This document shows, piece after piece, positions 42,201-52,181 of a stretch of DNA of 64,000 nucleotides. The stretch is taken from assembly GCA_017468425.1 (NCBI GenBank), contig JAFUIO010000021.1, forward strand, positions 1-64,000. The letters run 5' to 3'. The stretch is from Clostridia bacterium (GTDB taxonomy: Bacteria; Bacillota; Clostridia; Oscillospirales; Acutalibacteraceae). Numbering within the stretch: the first letter of the stretch is position 1; each line of letters starts with the position of its first letter. The notes under the pieces were generated by a model. The model searched no databases and was not told the DNA's origin. It worked only from the letters and a program-made list of their open reading frames with translations. A program made the translations under genes and the position numbers.

Positions 42201-42786
42201 ACTTGACATCGATATGGTATTCCAGGGTCACGACCACGTTTATATGAGAACTGATGCAATGGCAAACAACAAGGTTGTTGCTCCTGAAACAGAAGAAATT
42301 ACTTTCAGCGGTAAAGACTACTCTGCAAAAATCGACCCTCAGGGTACAGTTTACACAATCACAGGTTGTGCAGGTGTTAAATATTATCTTCCCAAGGATA
42401 ACGCTCTTACAGATGAACTCTTCCCCAGAGCAGAAGCTATTGTAACTTGCGAACTTCCCACATTTGCATCAATCAACATCCAGGGCAACAAGCTCTTCTT
42501 CGATGCTTACAATGTTGACGGAGATGAAGCAATTGGTATAGACAGCTTCGCAATTGTCAAAACTGACCTTGAAGAATATGTTGCACCTGAAAAAGATGAA
42601 GCAACTGATAATGCAGACGAAATCGAAACTGAAATTGAAGAAACAATTGAAGATATTGCTAACAACATTTCAGAAGCAGTTGAAACAGGCGACATCGTTC
42701 CCTATGTTGCATTCATTATTCTTCCCGTTGCACTTGCTGCTGCAGTTGTAACATACAAAAAGAGAAAAAAAGCAGACCAGGAATAA
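39250..42786 (+). CDS. Secreted, membrane-anchored protein with two metallophosphoesterase domains
   Basis: 1178 aa. A signal peptide (to about residue 29, ending VSVFAAG) is followed by a first calcineurin-like domain (about 35-330: SDAHYYAD, LPGDLTYQGE, NGNHDVNN, FCGHQHLAD), a middle region of unknown fold (about 370-650), a purple-acid-phosphatase-type N-domain (about 675-790), a second phosphoesterase domain (about 800-1060: HVTDTQAQ, STGDQVDMGSN, AGNHENM, QGHDHVYMRT), an acidic linker and a C-terminal membrane helix with KKRKK. Both catalytic sets look complete. It is likely to release phosphate from extracellular organic phosphates at the cell surface. Confidence 0.9.
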   Translation: MKNTKTKIIAFIMSVVMILAIIPVSVFAAGKDDISIATLSDAHYYADSLKGNRTEDYQALVKGSTTTLDLTAACFDAALITLEKELKKANNPYLILPGDLTYQGEYESHIEIAGKLEKWEKKTGIDVIVINGNHDVNNAKAYSFVNDKKEAAQQTTQEDFREIYKNLGYDIAYHTYTPPAGKQQGGLSYSVRLDEGYRLLILDTNIYSSDCTKDGSDEHETRQAISDDLLEWALAECADAKAKGEEIIGISHSSMIDHIGSYQEKLLGAYIVEGWEDRVTALTDAGLHFNFCGHQHLADVATYVTDNGETLYECESPPVGTYPCGMYITEFENDGDGKVSATYNYHDVDEVQPVNLYGKEMAQPIKNYAFGQAYGNGDVTTLAMNIIKYNLGSVFEGISTAGGILEYLEQEGIDLEQILSDAFAGLTLGPIDIFTAENIMFLADDLCDQLYDTYLTDVNVLYDLMERIIDKVVNIQVTDVPCTKFIDTLGFGDPTRGGNFGELALSFLAYMYGGNENLADDAFMQDCFKQMKDDTVFAETLFNSLLDIILNDLLLDELLANMELNVDEAFPFGKIGFCLGKIVDALLTVILGGDKSLTHIVEFVFNLGVLPWDSLDGLRNELLGEYLTVSQYEAIGIEFATVIGAFIDDKNPKVQGDKNVTYTYSGKVEPEVTQANYRAPSIITVTYGEDSSSSFNISWYTKDSVKGTDIELLPYSENPKFTGTPTVSDNIECITEEDVIRETPAIDFGIIGISPLEKEMTRHIVKLTNLEPGTKYCYRIGDAERGWWSETGVLETADNTRAFTFLHVTDTQAQNSKQFDVWANLLRVAGKEVPDYKFLLSTGDQVDMGSNLKLWTLFANNASDTLMNKPLMPTAGNHENMSGSVYALDENFALPSAPEQDRSEGVYYSFDYNNAHFAVLNANNLGEDEGFNAEQIEWLREDMTSSDAEWKFVATHKAIYSNGSHFDDDDVIAMREQLSTLMPELDIDMVFQGHDHVYMRTDAMANNKVVAPETEEITFSGKDYSAKIDPQGTVYTITGCAGVKYYLPKDNALTDELFPRAEAIVTCELPTFASINIQGNKLFFDAYNVDGDEAIGIDSFAIVKTDLEEYVAPEKDEATDNADEIETEIEETIEDIANNISEAVETGDIVPYVAFIILPVALAAAVVTYKKRKKADQE

Positions 42787-42804
42787 TTGGAGATTCGATA
42801 ATTT

Positions 42805-43917
42805 ATGATTCAGTTTGAACAGTTAAGATTACAACTTTTAGAACACGAAGACGAACTCGGCAGCCTCTATGAGGCTGTCGGGGTTGAGAAAATCAATGAA
42901 GAAATCGCAAAACTTGAACTTCAGCAGACTGAAGACGGTTTCTGGGATGACATTGAAAACTCACAGAAGGTTCTTCAGAGAACAAGCTCACTCAAAAACA
43001 AAGTAAACGCTTATCAGAAACTTAAAAGTGACTACGAAGATGCACTTGTTATGATTGAACTTGCTGACGAAGCCGAAGACCTTGACCTTTATGATGAATG
43101 TGCTGAAAGCGTTGCCGCAGTTGAAAAGGAGCTTGAAAAACAGACTCTTTCAACGTTGCTTACAGGCGAATATGACGGCAAAAACGCACTTCTTACTTTC
43201 CACGCAGGTGCAGGCGGTACAGAAGCTCAGGACTGGGCACAGATGCTTGTTCGTATGTATCAGCACTGGGGCGAGGCTCACGGCTACAAAGTAAGTATGC
43301 TCGACTTCCTTGACGGTGATGAAGCAGGTCTTAAATCTGCAACTCTCCTTATTGAAGGTGAAAATGCTTACGGCTTTATGAAGAGTGAATCAGGTGTTCA
43401 CCGTCTTGTGCGTGTGTCACCCTTCGATGCTTCAGGCAGAAGACACACTTCTTTTGCTTCTCTTGAAGTAATGCCTGAAATTGACGATACAATTCAGGTT
43501 GAAATCAGCCCTGAAGATATCAAAATGGACGTTTACCGTGCATCAGGTGCGGGCGGTCAGAAAGTTAACAAAACTTCTTCTGCTGTTCGTCTTACTCACA
43601 TTCCTACAGGTATTATTGTTTCCTGCCAGGTTGAAAGAAGCCAGCATCAGAACAGAGAAGTTGCAATGAGAATGCTTAAATCAAAGCTCATTGAAATCAA
43701 AGAACGTGAACATCTTGATAAAATTGAAGATATCAAGGGCGACCAGAAGGAAATCGGTTGGGGCAGCCAGATACGTTCTTATGTGTTTATGCCCTACACT
43801 CTTGTTAAAGACCACCGTACAAACTACGAAATGGGTAACATCAACGCAGTTATGGACGGTGACATTGACGGATTTATCAACGCTTTCTTAAAAGCACAGT
43901 CTCTTGAAAACATCTGA
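42805..43917 (+). CDS. prfB: Peptide chain release factor 2
   Basis: 370 aa, full length. RF2 ends translation at UAA and UGA. The stop-codon recognition tripeptide SPF lies in RVSPFDASGRRH, and the GGQ motif that triggers peptide release in ASGAGGQKVNKTSSAVRLTH (quoted core AGGQKVNKTSSA). Many bacteria regulate prfB by a programmed frameshift at an early UGA; here the frame is continuous from ATG 42805 with no in-frame stop, so that control is absent. GGAG lies about 12 bases before the ATG. It follows the phosphoesterase gene at 18 bases. Confidence 0.97.
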   Translation: MIQFEQLRLQLLEHEDELGSLYEAVGVEKINEEIAKLELQQTEDGFWDDIENSQKVLQRTSSLKNKVNAYQKLKSDYEDALVMIELADEAEDLDLYDECAESVAAVEKELEKQTLSTLLTGEYDGKNALLTFHAGAGGTEAQDWAQMLVRMYQHWGEAHGYKVSMLDFLDGDEAGLKSATLLIEGENAYGFMKSESGVHRLVRVSPFDASGRRHTSFASLEVMPEIDDTIQVEISPEDIKMDVYRASGAGGQKVNKTSSAVRLTHIPTGIIVSCQVERSQHQNREVAMRMLKSKLIEIKEREHLDKIEDIKGDQKEIGWGSQIRSYVFMPYTLVKDHRTNYEMGNINAVMDGDIDGFINAFLKAQSLENI

Positions 43918-43947
43918 TTAAATAACACATCTTATGAGGTGTAACTA

Positions 43948-44550
43948 ATGGAAATCATCGACATTACAAAAGGCATATTTTCTGCCGACATTTATCCCGG
44001 TGACCCGGAGCCGTCAAAACAGAATTTTCAGAGCATAGGAAACGGTGACGGTTGCAACCTGAACGGTTTTTTTGCGTGTTGCCACACAGGCACTCACGCT
44101 GACGCTCCGCTTCACTTTATTGACGGCGGCAAATCAATAGACAAAATGAGTATGGTGCCTTTTATAGGCCCGTGCAAAGTTATTGACGTGCCTGAAGGTC
44201 CTATCACAGGAGAATATGTTGAAAACAATTTCCCGAAAGGTTGCCGCAGACTGCTTATAAAATCTGAAGGAAAAGCATATTTCCTTGACCACGGAGCACA
44301 GGAAGCAGCAAACAGAGGCTATCTGCTTATAGGCACAGATGCTCTTTCTGTGGGCACTTCCGGCAATCAGATTGCACCTCACAAGGCTTTTCTCAGCAGA
44401 GAAATTGCTCTGCTTGAAGGCCTTGACCTGACAGATGTTAAAACAGGTAACTACTTTTTAATGGCTCAGCCGATTAAACTTGAAGGCCTTGAAGGAGCAC
44501 CCGTAAGGGCATTGCTCATAAAAGGTGATTTTAACTGGAATTCAAAGTAA
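43948..44550 (+). CDS. Cyclase/kynurenine-formamidase-like metal hydrolase
   Basis: 200 aa. The cyclase family (PF04199 type) includes kynurenine formamidase and isatin hydrolase. The metal-binding signature HTGTHADAPLHF (about residue 50) is intact, and a later DHGAQEAANRGYLLIGTDAL holds the second part of the site. The substrate is unknown; no tryptophan catabolism genes are near. GAGGTG precedes the ATG. It lies between prfB and a sugar transferase gene on the same strand. Confidence 0.88.
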   Translation: MEIIDITKGIFSADIYPGDPEPSKQNFQSIGNGDGCNLNGFFACCHTGTHADAPLHFIDGGKSIDKMSMVPFIGPCKVIDVPEGPITGEYVENNFPKGCRRLLIKSEGKAYFLDHGAQEAANRGYLLIGTDALSVGTSGNQIAPHKAFLSREIALLEGLDLTDVKTGNYFLMAQPIKLEGLEGAPVRALLIKGDFNWNSK

Positions 44551-44561
44551 GGGAGAATTGT

Positions 44562-45158
44562 ATGAAAAGATTTTTAGACTTTATATTCAGTCTGCTTGCA
44601 CTTATAATTCTCTCCCCTTTAATTCTGGTGCTTTCACTTCTTGTTCTTATATCAAGCGGCAGACCGATTATTTTCAGGCAACAACGTGTCGGATATAACA
44701 ATGAACTGTTTACAATCTACAAATTCCGCACGATGAAAGACGGAATGAGGCAGACACGTACAGAAGATTTAACAGATTACGAAATAGAAAACGACATTAC
44801 TTTTATAGGCAAGATTCTCAGAAAATTAAGCCTTGATGAACTGCCACAGCTTTTCAATATATTAAAGGGCGATATGAGTTTTGTGGGACCACGTCCCCTT
44901 ATTCCTCAGGAAGACGAAATAAGGCAGTTGAGAAAAAAATATAACGTTTATTCAGTCCGCCCCGGTATTACAGGCTGGGCACAGGTAAACGGTCGCGATT
45001 TTATCAGCGACGAACAAAAAGCAAAGCTTGACAAAGAATACGTGGAAAAACGTTCAATTCTTATGGATATTAAAATTATGTTCAGAACAGTCTGGGTTGT
45101 TCTTGCAGGAAAAGACATCGCAGACGGAAATACAAATAAGGAAGGTGACGAAAAATGA
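44562..45158 (+). CDS. Bacterial sugar transferase (polyprenol phosphate glycosyl-1-phosphate transferase)
   Basis: 198 aa, PF02397 core only. These enzymes move a sugar-1-phosphate from a nucleotide sugar onto undecaprenyl phosphate, the first step of capsule, exopolysaccharide or glycan assembly. The N-terminal helix FLDFIFSLLALIILSPLILV is the reentrant membrane segment. Then IIFRQQRVGYNNELFTIYKF, KLSLDELPQLFNILKGDMSF and VGPRPLIPQEDE with the Asp-Glu active pair, and RPGITGWAQVNGR. It is a short form without the large N-terminal domain of WbaP/WcaJ. No other glycan genes lie near. Its stop overlaps the next ATG as ATGA. Confidence 0.93.
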   Translation: MKRFLDFIFSLLALIILSPLILVLSLLVLISSGRPIIFRQQRVGYNNELFTIYKFRTMKDGMRQTRTEDLTDYEIENDITFIGKILRKLSLDELPQLFNILKGDMSFVGPRPLIPQEDEIRQLRKKYNVYSVRPGITGWAQVNGRDFISDEQKAKLDKEYVEKRSILMDIKIMFRTVWVVLAGKDIADGNTNKEGDEK

Positions 45159-46027
45159 AAGAATTTTTCAACAAAATATCATCAGCATTTTTATCATTTA
45201 TTTTTATGATTTTAGGTGTATTCGGCATAACAATACAACCTGTTCCTGAAAAAGACGCATTTGCAAACACTGACCCCGCAGTAACAAGAATTATGTCTTT
45301 CAACATCCGTTGCCTCGAATACGAACGCAGAGAAAACCTTGTTCCCGCACTTATCGAAGCATATTCACCTGATTCTGCAGGTCTTCAGGAATGCACTTAT
45401 CAGTGGTATGAAAATCTCACAGAAAGCCTTGAAGACTACGCTTTCGTAGGCGTTGGCAGAGATACAGGCGATTTAAGCGAGGATTGCGGAGAAATTTCTG
45501 CAGTTATTTACAAGAAATCAAAGTATAACCTTATTGACAGCGGTACATTCTGGCTTTCTGAAACTCCTGATAAAGTATCAAAAGGTTGGGACGGTGCCTG
45601 CAACAGAATCTGCACATGGGTTGTGCTTGAAGATAAAGAAACTGGCAAGCAGTATGCTCACGTAAACACACACCTTGACCATATGGGTAAAAACGCAAGA
45701 ATCAACGGTGTTGAGCTTGTAAAAGAAAAAGCTCTTTCTTACAATATCCCCACAGTTGTTACAGGCGACTTTAACTTTGAAAAAGGCACAAACCTTTATA
45801 ACTCACTTGTAACAGGCGGTCTTAAAGATACTCAGGACCTTGCAGCACAGACAATGACAGGCAAAACTTACCACGCCTACAACGGCGGTACTGCCGGTAA
45901 GCCTATCGACTTCATCTGCGTTAATGAAGATATCACAGACGTAAAATCCTATACTATTATAAGAGATAAATACAATATGAAACATACTTCAGACCACTAC
46001 CCTATTTATTCTGATATGGTGATGTGA
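45155..46027 (+). CDS. Endonuclease/exonuclease/phosphatase family protein, paralog 1 (exported)
   Basis: 290 aa. The N-terminal hydrophobic segment (about 8-28) makes it exported or membrane-anchored. The EEP fold is clear: RIMSFNIRCLEY with the metal-binding Asn, GLQECTYQWYE with the metal Glu, YAHVNTHLDHMG, VTGDFNFEKGT (Asp and Asn) and the final SDHYPIY (Asp-His). The family covers DNases, sphingomyelinase-like and inositol phosphatases; the substrate here is unknown. It is the first of three adjacent paralogs and overlaps the sugar transferase gene by four bases. Confidence 0.88.
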   Translation: MKEFFNKISSAFLSFIFMILGVFGITIQPVPEKDAFANTDPAVTRIMSFNIRCLEYERRENLVPALIEAYSPDSAGLQECTYQWYENLTESLEDYAFVGVGRDTGDLSEDCGEISAVIYKKSKYNLIDSGTFWLSETPDKVSKGWDGACNRICTWVVLEDKETGKQYAHVNTHLDHMGKNARINGVELVKEKALSYNIPTVVTGDFNFEKGTNLYNSLVTGGLKDTQDLAAQTMTGKTYHAYNGGTAGKPIDFICVNEDITDVKSYTIIRDKYNMKHTSDHYPIYSDMVM

Positions 46028-46031
46028 TTAT

Positions 46032-46877
46032 ATGAAAATTATCGGTAAATATATTTCAATGATTTTTGCGCTTATCTTTGCTGCATGCGGTATCGGTCAG
46101 TGCGAAATCGGTGATAAAGTTCCCGAGGAAGACGTAATAAGAATTATGTCTTACAACGTACGCTATAACGACTGGCACAGAGGCAAAACTGTTCCCCAGC
46201 TTATAGCAGATTACTACCCCGATTCTGTTGGTGTGCAGGAATGTGAGGCTTTATGGTTTTACCATATGAAAGCTTATCTTCCCCAATACGGAATTGAAGG
46301 TGTAGGCAGACTTACAGGCACACGCGGCGGATTCTGCGGCGAAATGTCTGCAATACTTTACAGAAAAGATAAATATAAAGTTGTTGACAGCGATACTTTC
46401 TGGCTTTCTGAAACTCCCGACAAAGTATCAAAGGGTTGGGACGGACAGAAAAACAGAATCTGCACATGGGTAATTCTTGAAAACCTTGAAACGGGCAAGC
46501 AGTATGCCCATCTTAATGCTCACCTTGACCATCAGGGTGAACTCGCAAAGAAAAACGGACTTCAGCTTGTGCTTGAAAAGGCAAAAAGTTTTGATATGCC
46601 CGTTGTTATTACAGGCGATTTCAACTTTGAAAAAGGGACAGAGCTTTATGATGACTTTGCCAAAGCAGGTTTTTCCGATACACAGGATATGACGGAAGAC
46701 ACTATGACAGGCAAAACTTACCACGCTTACAAAGGTGGCGAAGACGGTTTACCCATTGACTATGTTATGGTAAACAATAAAATTACAGACGTAAAAACGT
46801 ATAAGATAATAAGAGATACCGTTGACGGAGAATATATCTCTGACCATTATCCCATTTACGCTGATATGGCTTTTTAA
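46032..46877 (+). CDS. Endonuclease/exonuclease/phosphatase family protein, paralog 2 (exported)
   Basis: 281 aa. The start MKIIGKYISMIFALIFAACG is a signal with a possible lipobox (IFAAC). The EEP catalytic blocks match paralog 1: RIMSYNVRYND, GVQECEALWFY, YAHLNAHLDHQG, ITGDFNFEKGT and ISDHYPIYADM. WLSETPDKVSKGWDG is shared word for word between the two, so a recent tandem duplication is likely. It starts five bases after paralog 1. Predicted surface phosphodiesterase or nuclease. Confidence 0.87.
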   Translation: MKIIGKYISMIFALIFAACGIGQCEIGDKVPEEDVIRIMSYNVRYNDWHRGKTVPQLIADYYPDSVGVQECEALWFYHMKAYLPQYGIEGVGRLTGTRGGFCGEMSAILYRKDKYKVVDSDTFWLSETPDKVSKGWDGQKNRICTWVILENLETGKQYAHLNAHLDHQGELAKKNGLQLVLEKAKSFDMPVVITGDFNFEKGTELYDDFAKAGFSDTQDMTEDTMTGKTYHAYKGGEDGLPIDYVMVNNKITDVKTYKIIRDTVDGEYISDHYPIYADMAF

Positions 46878-46895
46878 AGTTTGGAGAGTGAAAAA

Positions 46896-47639
46896 ATGAA
46901 AACCATGAGTTATAACATTCTTTGTTATGGAAAAGAAGGTCACGAAAAAGAAAAACGTGAACCTATGGTGCTTGAAAATATCAGAAAAAACAACCCTGAC
47001 ACTTTCGGTGTGCAGGAAGCAACACCTGAATGGATGGATTTTCTCAAAGCAAATCTTACAGATTACGGCTACGAAGGCGTTGGACGTGATGACGGCGACA
47101 ACAAAGGAGAATATTCTGCAGTTTTCTATAAAAAAGATAAATATGAAGTTGCGGACAGCGGTAATTTCTGGCTTTCCGAAACGCCTGACAGACCCGGCAA
47201 AGGCTGGGACGCAGCTTGCGTGAGAATCTGCTCATGGGTACTTCTCAAAGATAAAGAAAACGGCAAAAAATTCATTCATCTTAACACTCACCTTGACCAC
47301 ATCGGTGTAGAAGCAAGAAAAGAAGGTATGAAACTTATTTTTGAAAAAGCAGAAAGCTTCTCTGCACCTACTATTGTTACAGGCGATTTCAATTTTGCAC
47401 AAGGTTCTGATTTTTACGAGGGTCTTGTTTCAGGGAAACTGCGCGATTCAAAGTTTGCAGCAGAAATTTCAGATGATGGTGTTACATATAACGCTTTCGG
47501 CGAATACAAAGGCGAAATTATTGATTTTATAATGGTGTCACCTGAAATCAATGTAAAAAAATACACCATTGACACAACTAAAATAAACGGAGAATATCCT
47601 TCAGACCACTACCCTGTTGTGGCAGAGATTGAATTTTAA
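46896..47639 (+). CDS. Endonuclease/exonuclease/phosphatase family protein, paralog 3 (cytoplasmic form)
   Basis: 247 aa, no signal peptide. The catalytic blocks MSYNILCYG, GVQEATPEWMD, FIHLNTHLDHIG, VTGDFNFAQGS and PSDHYPVVAEI are all kept, with the looser WLSETPDRPGKGWDA. It is the most diverged of the three and has lost or never had the export signal. ATG 46896 follows TTGGAGAG; the frame is open to a TTG at 46881, but that codon overlaps the ribosome binding site. It is followed at 12 bases by thyA. Confidence 0.86.
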   Translation: MKTMSYNILCYGKEGHEKEKREPMVLENIRKNNPDTFGVQEATPEWMDFLKANLTDYGYEGVGRDDGDNKGEYSAVFYKKDKYEVADSGNFWLSETPDRPGKGWDAACVRICSWVLLKDKENGKKFIHLNTHLDHIGVEARKEGMKLIFEKAESFSAPTIVTGDFNFAQGSDFYEGLVSGKLRDSKFAAEISDDGVTYNAFGEYKGEIIDFIMVSPEINVKKYTIDTTKINGEYPSDHYPVVAEIEF

Positions 47640-47651
47640 GGAGTAATAATT

Positions 47652-48482
47652 ATGAGTTATGCAGATAAAGTTTTTGTTGAAAACATCAAAGACATTCTCG
47701 AAAACGGTTATTCTGATGAAGAACTGAATGTCCGCCCTAAATGGGAAGACGGCACACCTGCTCACACAATTAAAAAATTCTGTATGGTAAACAGATACGA
47801 CCTGAGCAAGGAATTCCCCATTATTACAGTAAGAAAAACATTTTTCAAAAGCTGTATAAAAGAACTGCTCTGGATATGGCAGAAGAAATCAAATAAAATT
47901 TCCGAACTCGATTCTCACATCTGGGATTCGTGGGCAGATGAAAATGGTACAATCGGCAAGGCTTACGGCTATCAGTTAGGCGTTAAGCACAAATATCCTG
48001 AAGGTGAATTCGACCAGGTTGACAGAGTACTTTACGACCTGAAGCACAACCCTGCAAGCAGAAGAATTATGACTAACCTTTATAACCACCACGATTTAAA
48101 CGAAATGGGACTTGCACCCTGCGCTTACGGACTTATCCTTAACGTAACAGGCGATAAGCTCAACGCAATTCTCAACCAGCGTTCACAGGATATGCTTACT
48201 GCAAACAACTGGAATGTGTGCCAGTATGCAGTGCTTGTTCATATGTTTGCTCAGGTGAGCGGACTTAAGGTTGGCGAATTTGTTCACGTTGTGGCAGATG
48301 CTCACATTTACGACAGACATATCCCTCAGGTTAAGAAGCTTATTGAAAACGAACAGTTTGAAGCACCTGTTTTCAAAATTGATACAAGCATCAAAAATTT
48401 CTACGATTTTACAGTAGACAGTTTCAGTCTTGAAAACTACAAGGCAAATGATTTCAACGAGAAAATCGAGGTGGCAATCTGA
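47652..48482 (+). CDS. thyA: Thymidylate synthase
   Basis: 276 aa. It methylates dUMP to dTMP using methylene-tetrahydrofolate, yielding dihydrofolate. The catalytic Cys lies in MGLAPCAYGLILNV, followed by LNQRSQDMLTANNWNVCQYA with the nucleotide-binding QRSxD, and HVVADAHIYDRHIPQV. AAGGAG precedes the ATG. The stop codon overlaps the folA start by one base, which couples the enzyme to the one that recycles its product. Confidence 0.97.
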   Translation: MSYADKVFVENIKDILENGYSDEELNVRPKWEDGTPAHTIKKFCMVNRYDLSKEFPIITVRKTFFKSCIKELLWIWQKKSNKISELDSHIWDSWADENGTIGKAYGYQLGVKHKYPEGEFDQVDRVLYDLKHNPASRRIMTNLYNHHDLNEMGLAPCAYGLILNVTGDKLNAILNQRSQDMLTANNWNVCQYAVLVHMFAQVSGLKVGEFVHVVADAHIYDRHIPQVKKLIENEQFEAPVFKIDTSIKNFYDFTVDSFSLENYKANDFNEKIEVAI

Positions 48483-48973
48483 TGTTTCAGGTAGTGGCAG
48501 TAGATAAAAACTGGGGAATAGGCAATGACGGAAATCTCCTTTTCCATATTTCAGAAGACCTGAAAAATTTCCGCAGTCTTACAACAGGCAAAACAGTTAT
48601 TCTCGGCAGAAAAACTCTTGCAACCTTCCCGAAAGGTGCTCCCCTTAAAAACAGACGTAACGTTATTCTTTCAAGAGACGAAAGTTACTCTGTTGAAGGT
48701 GCAGAAGTTGCAAGAAGCGTTGAAGATGCCGTAAATCTTCTTAAGGATGAAGATACAGATAACATTGTTGTTATCGGCGGTGAATCAATTTACAGACAGA
48801 TGCTCCCCTACTGCGATACGGCAATCGTTACTAAAATCGATGCCGAAGCAGAAAAGAGCGACAAATTCTTCCCCAACCTTGATGAGGATAAGGAATGGTA
48901 TCTTGCCGAAGAAAGTGAAGAAAAAGAAGAAAACGGAATCAAATTCAGGTTCTGTACTTACAAGAGAAAATAA
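48482..48973 (+). CDS. folA: Dihydrofolate reductase
   Basis: 163 aa. It reduces dihydrofolate to tetrahydrofolate with NADPH and is the target of trimethoprim. FQVVAVDKNWGIGNDGNLLF is the N-terminal active-site strand, with ISEDLKNFRSLTTGKTVILG next and IVVIGGESIYRQMLPYCD near 98. The usual active-site Asp is Glu-27-type here (SED). Overlap with thyA by one base indicates joint translation. A strong bidirectional terminator follows. Confidence 0.96.
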   Translation: MFQVVAVDKNWGIGNDGNLLFHISEDLKNFRSLTTGKTVILGRKTLATFPKGAPLKNRRNVILSRDESYSVEGAEVARSVEDAVNLLKDEDTDNIVVIGGESIYRQMLPYCDTAIVTKIDAEAEKSDKFFPNLDEDKEWYLAEESEEKEENGIKFRFCTYKRK

Positions 48974-48984
48974 GCAAAAAAAAT

Positions 48985-49008
48985 ACGGTGTGGAAAAATC
49001 CACACCGT
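48985..49008. terminator. Bidirectional terminator between folA and dnaJ
   Basis: The perfect stem ACGGTGTGG/CCACACCGT with a 6-base loop has a T-rich tail on the plus strand (TAATTTTTTTATTTTTT) and eight A on the other side, which give TTTTTTTT on the minus strand. It ends both convergent operons. Confidence 0.93.
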
Positions 49009-49016
49009 TAATTTTT

Positions 49017-50195
49017 TTATTTTTTACGTTTGCCGAAGAAGCCTTTCTTTTCTTCAGCACCCGTACTCTTGTATGTTTCTGCCTGTTTTGCAGAAGGTCC
49101 GAACTCATCCTGGAACTGACGGATAAGTTCTTTCTGATGAGAAGAAAGATGTTTAGGCACATCGATATTGATACGGATAAGCTGGTCACCCTTGCCTCTG
49201 CCGTTGAGAATCGGAATACCTCTGCCTTTAAGTACGAAAACTTTACCCGGCTGTGTACCTGCGGGTAAATCGTATTTCACCTTACCGTCGAGAGTATCTA
49301 TAAGCAGACTATCTCCAAGCACTGCCTGTGCAAAAGAAACAGTAACATTGCACCATACATTGAAGCCTTCTCTTTCGAAGAAAGGATGTGCACTTACAAA
49401 AACTGCAACCTTAAGGTCGCCTGCGGGGCCACCGTTTGCGCCTTTGTTACCTTCTCCGCGGATGTTGATAACCTGTCTGTCATCAATACCTGCAGGAACA
49501 TTCACTTCAATAGTTGCACGTTTTGAAATTCTGCCGTTTCCGTGACATTTTTGGCAAGGAGAAGAAATAATTTTACCTTTACCGCCACAGCGTGTACACT
49601 GCCTTGTGGTGGACATAACACCGAAAGGTGTTCTTTGCTGAACATTCACCTGACCTCTGCCGTTACATTCGGGGCAAGTGGTAGGATTAGTACCTTTCTG
49701 TGCTCCTGAGCCTGAACATTCGGGACAAACTTCAATACGGTTAATTTCAACAGTTCTCTTGCAACCTTTTGCTGCTTCTTCAAAAGAAACAGTAACTCTC
49801 GACTGCAAATCTTCACCGCGTCTGGGAGCGTTGGGGTTTGCTCTGGATCCGCCACCTCCGAATCCGCCACCGAAGAAACTGCCGAAAATATCGCCAAGGT
49901 CGAATTCCATTCCGTCTCCGAATCCGCCGCCAAAGCCACCTGCTCCGCCACCGGCACCAAAGTTGGGGTCTACACCTGCGTGGCCGAACTGGTCGTAACG
50001 GGCTTTCTTTGTGCTGTCTGAAAGCACTTCGTAGGCTTCGTTGACCTCTTTGAAATTCTCCTCCGCAGTTTTATCGCCGGGATTAAGGTCAGGATGGTAC
50101 TTTTTAGCCATCTTTCTGTATGCTTTTTTAATTTCATCGTCTGAAGCGCCTTTCTGAACGCCAAGCACTTCGTAATAATCGCGTTTATCAGCCAA
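49017..50195 (-). CDS. dnaJ: Chaperone protein DnaJ
   Basis: 392 aa. DnaJ delivers unfolded proteins to DnaK and stimulates its ATPase. The J domain holds [12 protein letters not shown] with the HPD motif, then a Gly/Phe-rich linker (about 75-115), four zinc-binding repeats ([32 protein letters not shown]) and the C-terminal substrate domains. I chose TTG 50195: AAGGAG lies nine bases upstream and translation then starts [12 protein letters not shown], as in the family; a GTG/ATG 14 codons earlier would include the ribosome binding site. Last gene of the hrcA-grpE-dnaK-dnaJ operon. Confidence 0.97.
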   Translation of the reverse strand: MADKRDYYEVLGVQKGASDDEIKKAYRKMAKKYHPDLNPGDKTAEENFKEVNEAYEVLSDSTKKARYDQFGHAGVDPNFGAGGGAGGFGGGFGDGMEFDLGDIFGSFFGGGFGGGGSRANPNAPRRGEDLQSRVTVSFEEAAKGCKRTVEINRIEVCPECSGSGAQKGTNPTTCPECNGRGQVNVQQRTPFGVMSTTRQCTRCGGKGKIISSPCQKCHGNGRISKRATIEVNVPAGIDDRQVINIRGEGNKGANGGPAGDLKVAVFVSAHPFFEREGFNVWCNVTVSFAQAVLGDSLLIDTLDGKVKYDLPAGTQPGKVFVLKGRGIPILNGRGKGDQLIRINIDVPKHLSSHQKELIRQFQDEFGPSAKQAETYKSTGAEEKKGFFGKRKK

Positions 50196-50309
50196 TAATA
50201 CCGGCTCCTTTTTCTTTACATAACAAGGGCGAACCAAATAAAATCCGGTTCGTCACTTGTCTATTGTAACACTAACTTATGAATAAATCATTAATATTTA
50301 TAAGATATA

Positions 50310-52163
<1,854 letters not shown>

Positions 52164-52181
52164 TTACTTATTTGATATATT

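Noticed and set aside
42805..42900. Programmed frameshift at the start of prfB
   Set aside because: No CTT-TGA type slip site or early UGA is present; the frame is open throughout.
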